Of a stretch of DNA of 37,125 nucleotides, positions 32,883-37,125 are shown piece by piece. Numbering within the stretch: position 1 is the first letter of the stretch; the number at the start of each line of letters is the position of its first letter. Made by a program: the position numbers and the translations under genes. A model generated the notes under the pieces. The model had not been told where the DNA came from, did not search any database, and saw only the letters and a program-made list of their open reading frames with translations. This DNA comes from an uncultured Fretibacterium sp. (GTDB lineage: Bacteria; Synergistota; Synergistia; Synergistales; Aminobacteriaceae). The stretch lies in NCBI GenBank assembly GCA_947168585.1, contig CAMVMK010000019.1:1-37125 (forward strand). The letters are read 5' to 3'.

Positions 32883-34345
32883 TGACTACAGCATTAATTT
32901 TAAGCATAATCGGAGCTGTTGCTCTTGCGGTTTTATTGAGGGTCTTAAAACTTCCGTATATTTTTATAGTTCTTGCGGCTTTAACTTTATTAATCGGCGT
33001 AAATATTCAATGGGTAAAGCCTTATCTTGAAACTTTAGGCAAGCAGTGGGGAACGAATACAGTTTTAGGAATTTCAGCAGCGGCTATGATGGTGCTTTTA
33101 TTCTTAAAAGTTCCTGTATTTGTTTCAGTTTTCGGCGGCTCATTAATTTATTTCCTGTTTAATCCCGGGATAAATCAAATTATTTTCGGACAGCGGTCAG
33201 TAATCGGCACGGAAAATCCGTCTCTTTTAGCAATTCCGTTTTTTGTCTGCGCAGGAACTTTCATGAATTATTCCGGCGTTACGAATAGGATTATGAATTT
33301 CTGTTCGGCAATTACGGGACGTATGCCCGGCGGATTGGCTCAAGTCAATGTTTTATTATCGACATTAATGGGGGGACTTTCAGGCTCGAACTTAGCGGAC
33401 GCGGCAATGGAAGCTAAAATGTTAGTGCCGGAAATGGAGAAGCAGGGCTTTTCAAAAGAATTCAGCTCGGTTGTTACAGCAGCTTCAGCAATGATAACGC
33501 CGTTAATACCGCCCGGAATAGCTATGATTTTATACGGCTGTATAGCTGACGTTTCAATCGGAAAATTATTTATGTCGGGAATTACAGTCGGAGGTTCGCT
33601 GTGTATAGCTATGATGATTTTAGTTCATTTTATTTCTAAAAAGCGCGGCTATCTTCCGATCCGAAAAACTAAATTATCCGGCAAAGAATTTTGGGGACAT
33701 TTAAGACCTGCGTTATTGCCTTTGTGCCTGCCGATAATAATAATCGGAGGAATAAGGCTCGGAGTTTTCACGGCGACAGAAGCCGGAGCGATAGCAATTT
33801 TATACGCTATAGTTTTAGGTTTGATTTATAGAGAACTAAGCTTCAAAGGAATTTTGCAGGCCTGCAAAGAAACAGTATGCACGACCGGCGGAATTATGTT
33901 AATAGTTTCAGCGGCTTCAGTGTTTTCTTGGGTTTTGACGAAAGAAAGAATACCTCAGCAGCTTACGGAGTTTATAGTTTCAATATGCCCGAATAAATAT
34001 GCGTTTTTAATCGCGGTGAATATTTTTGTTTTAATAGTCGGAATGTTTATCGAGGGCAACGCTACGATGATAGTTTTAGTTCCTCTGCTTGCACCGATAG
34101 CAAAACAGTACGGCATTGACGAAATTCAATTCGCAATGATTTATATTTTCAATAACGCTATCGGAGCTTTATCGCCTCCTATGGGAACGCTAATGTTTGT
34201 AACGTGCTCAGTAACAGGATGTAAGACAAAAACTTTCATGAAAGAAGCAATCCCGTTCTATTTGCTGCTCGTTGCGTTGTTATTATTATTGACGTTTTGT
34301 CCGCCTGTAACTACGGCAATCGTAAAATTAACTTACGGCGGTTAA
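32882..34345 (+). CDS. TRAP transporter large permease subunit (DctM family)
   Basis: The gene encodes 487 residues. About 14 membrane segments. Family motifs include ENPSLLAIPFFVCAGTFM, GGLSGSNLADAAM, TPLIPPGIAMILYG, TEAGAIAILYA and NNAIGALSPPMGTLMFV. It is about 60 residues longer than the common form because of two extra N-terminal helices. The transported acid cannot be read from sequence. A large inverted repeat begins 25 bases after the stop. Confidence 0.93.
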   Translation: MTTALILSIIGAVALAVLLRVLKLPYIFIVLAALTLLIGVNIQWVKPYLETLGKQWGTNTVLGISAAAMMVLLFLKVPVFVSVFGGSLIYFLFNPGINQIIFGQRSVIGTENPSLLAIPFFVCAGTFMNYSGVTNRIMNFCSAITGRMPGGLAQVNVLLSTLMGGLSGSNLADAAMEAKMLVPEMEKQGFSKEFSSVVTAASAMITPLIPPGIAMILYGCIADVSIGKLFMSGITVGGSLCIAMMILVHFISKKRGYLPIRKTKLSGKEFWGHLRPALLPLCLPIIIIGGIRLGVFTATEAGAIAILYAIVLGLIYRELSFKGILQACKETVCTTGGIMLIVSAASVFSWVLTKERIPQQLTEFIVSICPNKYAFLIAVNIFVLIVGMFIEGNATMIVLVPLLAPIAKQYGIDEIQFAMIYIFNNAIGALSPPMGTLMFVTCSVTGCKTKTFMKEAIPFYLLLVALLLLLTFCPPVTTAIVKLTYGG

Positions 34346-34370
34346 TAAAATATTTTAGTAAAAAATTCTC

Positions 34371-34419
34371 GTAGTGCGTTATGGAAGAATATTTATAGTT
34401 TTTTCGTTTAACGCACTAC
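34371..34419. repeat. Perfect 11-base inverted repeat with 27-base spacer
   Basis: GTAGTGCGTTA (34371-34381) and TAACGCACTAC (34409-34419) are perfectly complementary, followed by ATAATATTTTT. It could be a long-loop terminator for the TRAP genes, or an operator. Confidence 0.7.
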
Positions 34420-34530
34420 ATAATATTTTTCCCTGCTTTGCGCCGCTAAATGTAAAAATTTTTTCCGTGATTTTTATTTTGAAATTTCTATCTGAAAAAA
34501 ATTATGATTACTGAAAAATTTTAGGATTTT

Positions 34531-34554
34531 TGTTGTGGCAAATGTTGTGGCAAA
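34531..34554 (+). repeat. Tandem pair of TGTTGTGGCAAA
   Basis: Two perfect adjacent 12-base copies. They match the consensus TGTnRTRRYAAA shared with 11910-11933 and 15653-15676. No terminator hairpin follows this copy. Confidence 0.8.
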
Positions 34555-34702
34555 AATATTTTTTCTATATTAAGAACTTTATTAGGATTTATTTAATTTT
34601 TTAATTATATCCCATCTTGAAATATTAAAAATTTTTAGAGCTGATTTTTTTTGCATGATAAAATTATAGAAAATTTTTATTAGTTTAAGGAGATGAATTT
34701 TT

Positions 34703-35941
34703 ATGGCAGAGAAAAAGCGCATTTCTTTATTGCTGAAAATTTCGATAGGTTTCCTAATTGGAATAATTTTCGGTTTTGCTGTCGGTCCTGTTGTTCCTAC
34801 ATCGCCCGTTCTTGGAAATTATGTTATGCCGTTCATTGATTTAATCGGAAAAATTTTCCTGCGTCTGTTAATGATGTTAATAGTTCCGTTAGTTTTTGCT
34901 TCGCTTGTTGCCGGAGCTGCTTCAGTCGGCGATATTCATAAACTCGGCAGGATCGGCGTAAAAACTTTGGCTCTTTATCTCATAACGACAGCTGTAGCTA
35001 TTGTCTTAGGACTTGCGTGCGGAAATTTATTCCAGCCCGGTATCGGCATGAACATTCCCGGCGGATTAAGCGCGACAGCCCGTGAGTCTAAGCCCATTGC
35101 TGATGTAATTCTTGATATTTTCCCGAGCAATCCTTTAGCTTCAATGGTAAACGCTAATATGCTTCAGATTATAGTTTTTGCTTTATTCTTCGGAGTTGCC
35201 TGCATTATGGCCGGAGAGAAAGGCAAGAAAATTTCTGATTTCTTCGAGGGTGTTGCTGATGTCATGTATCAAGTCGTTCACGTTGTCATGAATTTTGCTC
35301 CTTACGGTGTCTTTGCTTTAATCACGGGAACGGCGGCCAAATTCGGAATTGCTATTCTTGCTCCGTTCGCTAAAGTTATAGCCGCAGTTTATATCGGCTG
35401 TATTATTCACGCCGTTTTAGTTTATTCAGGAATGATAGCGATGTTCTGCAAGCGTTCGCCTTTCTGGTATTTCAGAGGAGTACGCGAGGCCGGAATTACA
35501 GCTTTTGTTACACGTTCAAGTTCAGGAACTTTACCGATAACAATGGAAAACGTCCGCGAAAATTTAGGAGTTTCCGAAGGCGTGAGCTCGTTCGTTCTGC
35601 CTTTAGGCGCAACGATTAACATGGACGGCACGGCGTTATATCAGGGTGTCTGCGCTTTGTTTGTTGCTCAGGCTTTCAACGTGCCTTTAACTCTTAATAT
35701 GCAGATCGGAATTGTAGCAACGGCGACATTAGCTTCAATCGGGACTGCAGGAGTACCCGGCGCGGGCTTGATAATGCTCACGATGGTATTAACGAGTGTC
35801 GGACTTCCTATTGAAGGCATTGCATTAGTTGCAGGAATTGATGTAATTCTTGACGCTGCCCGAACCTGCTTAAACGTTGTAGGCGATACGGCAGTCTGTG
35901 CTGTAGTTGCTTCAAGCGAGGGCGATGAACTTACAAATTAA
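34703..35941 (+). CDS. Sodium/proton:dicarboxylate-amino acid symporter (DAACS/GltP family)
   Basis: The gene encodes 412 residues with eight membrane helices and two re-entrant hairpins. Motifs are RSSSGTLP (271-278, hairpin 1), NMDGT (306-310, sodium site), AGVPGAG (hairpin 2) and the helix-8 substrate triad D384, R387, N391. By analogy with archaeal GltPh, the arginine favours acidic substrates such as aspartate, glutamate or C4-dicarboxylates. AAGGAG lies 10 bases before the ATG. A terminator follows the stop. Confidence 0.93.
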   Translation: MAEKKRISLLLKISIGFLIGIIFGFAVGPVVPTSPVLGNYVMPFIDLIGKIFLRLLMMLIVPLVFASLVAGAASVGDIHKLGRIGVKTLALYLITTAVAIVLGLACGNLFQPGIGMNIPGGLSATARESKPIADVILDIFPSNPLASMVNANMLQIIVFALFFGVACIMAGEKGKKISDFFEGVADVMYQVVHVVMNFAPYGVFALITGTAAKFGIAILAPFAKVIAAVYIGCIIHAVLVYSGMIAMFCKRSPFWYFRGVREAGITAFVTRSSSGTLPITMENVRENLGVSEGVSSFVLPLGATINMDGTALYQGVCALFVAQAFNVPLTLNMQIGIVATATLASIGTAGVPGAGLIMLTMVLTSVGLPIEGIALVAGIDVILDAARTCLNVVGDTAVCAVVASSEGDELTN

Positions 35942-35974
35942 ACAGGAAGTAAAAAAATAATTTTTAATAAAATA

Positions 35975-36010
35975 GGCGGCTCTTAAAAATTTTGAGGGCT
36001 GTCTTTTTTT
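35975..36010 (+). terminator. Rho-independent terminator after the first symporter
   Basis: An 11-base stem with several G-U pairs (35975-35985 against 35993-36003) is followed by seven T (36004-36010). It separates the two symporter genes, so each should have its own promoter. Confidence 0.75.
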
Positions 36011-36072
36011 GTGTAGAATAATAAATAATTAGAGAAAAAATTTTTATTTTTTCAGGAGATGAATTTTTTAAT

Positions 36073-37101
36073 ATGCCTATTAATTACGTGAAAACACCGA
36101 AACGGAAAAAAAATTCGGGCTTGCTCGTTAAAATTCTAATCGGTTTTGTTCTTGGAATTTTATTCGGATTTATCATCGGGCCTTTCATGGATAGTTCTCC
36201 GGTTGTAAGCGATTATGTTATGCCTTTCATAGAACTTTCAGGAAAAATTTTCCTGCGTCTGTTGATGATGTTGATAATTCCGTTAGTTTTTTCTTCGCTT
36301 GTTGCCGGTCTCGGTTCTGTTGACGACCCTCGAACTCTTAAAAGAGTAGGTTTGAAAACTTTATCGCTTTATCTCAGCACGACTTTAATAGCCTTAGCGA
36401 TAGGAATGGCCGCCGCAAATTTCTTCAGGCCGGGAGTTTTGATGTCAATTCCTAAAAATCTTGACGCAGCAAATATTGAGGGAGCCGTGCCTGTTGCGGA
36501 TATAATTTTAGATATTTTCCCGAATAATCCTATATCTTCAATGGCTGACGCTAATATGCTTCAAATTATAGTTTTCTCGTTCTTTATCGGGATTGCCTGT
36601 TTAGTTACGGGAGAAGCAGGTAAAAAATTTTCAGAAGGCTGTGCTAAATTTGCCGAGATAATGTATTCAGTAACGAGATTTGTAATGGCTTTTGCACCTT
36701 TCGGAGTTTTTGCTTTAATTGCCGACACCACCGTAAAATTCGGAATAGCGATTTTAGCTCCGTTTGCAAAATTAATTGTTGTTGTTTACGCGAGCGCGAT
36801 CCTTCATGCTTTAATAATTTATTCGCTGATGATTTTAATTTTCTGTCATCGTTCGCCGATGTGGTTCTTCAAAGGTATTCAAGAAACAATGATAACGGCC
36901 TTTGTAACACGTTCAAGTTCCGGGACTTTACCTATAACTCTTGACAATGTCCGCGAAAATTTCGGAGTTTCTGACGGTATAAGTTCATTCGTTCTTCCTT
37001 TGGGAGCGACTGTAAACATGGACGGAACAGTTTTATATTTAGGTGCTTGCGCTATATTCATTGCTCAGGCTTTTATAGCTACCACATTTGAAAAGCGGTA
37101 A
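36073..37101 (+). CDS. Truncated second DAACS/GltP symporter
   Basis: The gene encodes 342 residues, closely similar to the preceding symporter through RSSSGTLP and NMDGT. Homology then stops at AQAF (about position 37072) and the frame ends in IATTFEKR. Hairpin 2 and helix 8, which hold the D/R/N substrate triad, are missing, about 75 residues. The last 50 bases are unrelated to the paralogue and contain the palindrome CTTAAATTTAAG. The gene is probably broken by an insertion, or this is a false junction at a contig end. As written it should not transport. AGGAG precedes the ATG. Confidence 0.8.
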   Translation: MPINYVKTPKRKKNSGLLVKILIGFVLGILFGFIIGPFMDSSPVVSDYVMPFIELSGKIFLRLLMMLIIPLVFSSLVAGLGSVDDPRTLKRVGLKTLSLYLSTTLIALAIGMAAANFFRPGVLMSIPKNLDAANIEGAVPVADIILDIFPNNPISSMADANMLQIIVFSFFIGIACLVTGEAGKKFSEGCAKFAEIMYSVTRFVMAFAPFGVFALIADTTVKFGIAILAPFAKLIVVVYASAILHALIIYSLMILIFCHRSPMWFFKGIQETMITAFVTRSSSGTLPITLDNVRENFGVSDGISSFVLPLGATVNMDGTVLYLGACAIFIAQAFIATTFEKR

Positions 37102-37125
37102 AAATTGCTATACTTAAATTTAAGC

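Larger units (their letters stand above)
34346..34702. other. Gene-free interval between dctM-type and gltP-type genes
   Basis: About 357 bases with no gene found. It contains the 34371-34419 inverted repeat, a GCTTTGCGCCG stretch also present at the window start, the 12-base tandem pair (34531-34554), and AT-rich leader DNA ending in AAGGAG before the symporter ATG. Confidence 0.5.

Noticed and set aside
32358-34345. Tricarboxylate TctB/TctA pair
   Set aside because: Motifs such as WQEEICAFCQVWL and SPPMGTLMFV are TRAP DctQ/DctM features; TctA hallmarks are absent.

Overview
The window is an AT-rich chromosomal fragment from a bacterium. The best guess is an uncultured, probably gut- or rumen-dwelling member of Synergistota. 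That guess is inference. It rests on the gene mix (an EF-G-like GTPase, a DUF4416 protein, a cmk-plsC-yicC-gmk-ftsH block, and many carboxylate and amino-acid uptake systems of the TTT, CitMHS, TRAP and DAACS types), on low-GC codon use, and on strong AGGAG ribosome binding sites. No rRNA, tRNA or CRISPR array was seen. Both window edges cut into genes that have lost homology to a neighbouring paralogue, so the edges may be insertion or assembly junctions.

Layout. (1) 1-2.3 kb, minus strand: two tandem copies of a surface-glycan-type gene, with a Rossmann-like N-terminal domain and, in the right copy only, an SGNH hydrolase domain. Each copy carries a run of nine G just after a conserved leader, and each reads straight into a stop, so both look phase-variable and switched off. 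(2) 2.3-10.4 kb, minus: an EF-G-like GTPase, a two-receiver response regulator, a large cytosolic hybrid histidine kinase with an HPt domain, a class V aminotransferase, a small exported protein and a DUF4416 protein. (3) 10.47-11.47 kb, plus: ATP-dependent 6-phosphofructokinase. (4) 11.5-12.2 kb: a repeat-rich intergenic mosaic and a dead gene. (5) 12.2-15.4 kb, minus: an exported SH3-like protein and a 762-residue fusion of a TctC/Bug-type solute-binding protein to a CitMHS-type citrate carrier. (6) 15.8-23.3 kb, minus: ftsH, a small membrane protein, gmk, yicC, plsC, cmk, an HDOD protein, a rluB-type pseudouridine synthase and a vapBC pair with a duplicated antitoxin tail. (7) 23.4-32.2 kb, minus: an IS5-type transposase relic, then an AIR-synthase-like protein, a BtuF-like binding protein, an ABC ATPase with no permease, a single-chain restriction-modification enzyme with two recognition domains, and a beta-propeller sensor with an HD-GYP output. 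(8) 32.3-37.1 kb, plus: TRAP small and large permease subunits without a binding protein, then two DAACS dicarboxylate/amino-acid symporters, the second cut short.

Three themes stand out. First, transporters have odd partner arrangements: a binding protein fused to a carrier, a TRAP without DctP, and an ABC system without permease. Second, signalling proteins are rich in receiver, HPt, HDOD and HD-GYP domains, which suggests phosphorelay and cyclic-di-GMP control. Third, families of short repeats recur across the window: AGGAG-containing heptads at gene ends, a 26-base palindrome present twice, and a 12-base tandem pair present in three long intergenic gaps. Some repeats have become part of coding sequence, stop codons or ribosome binding sites.
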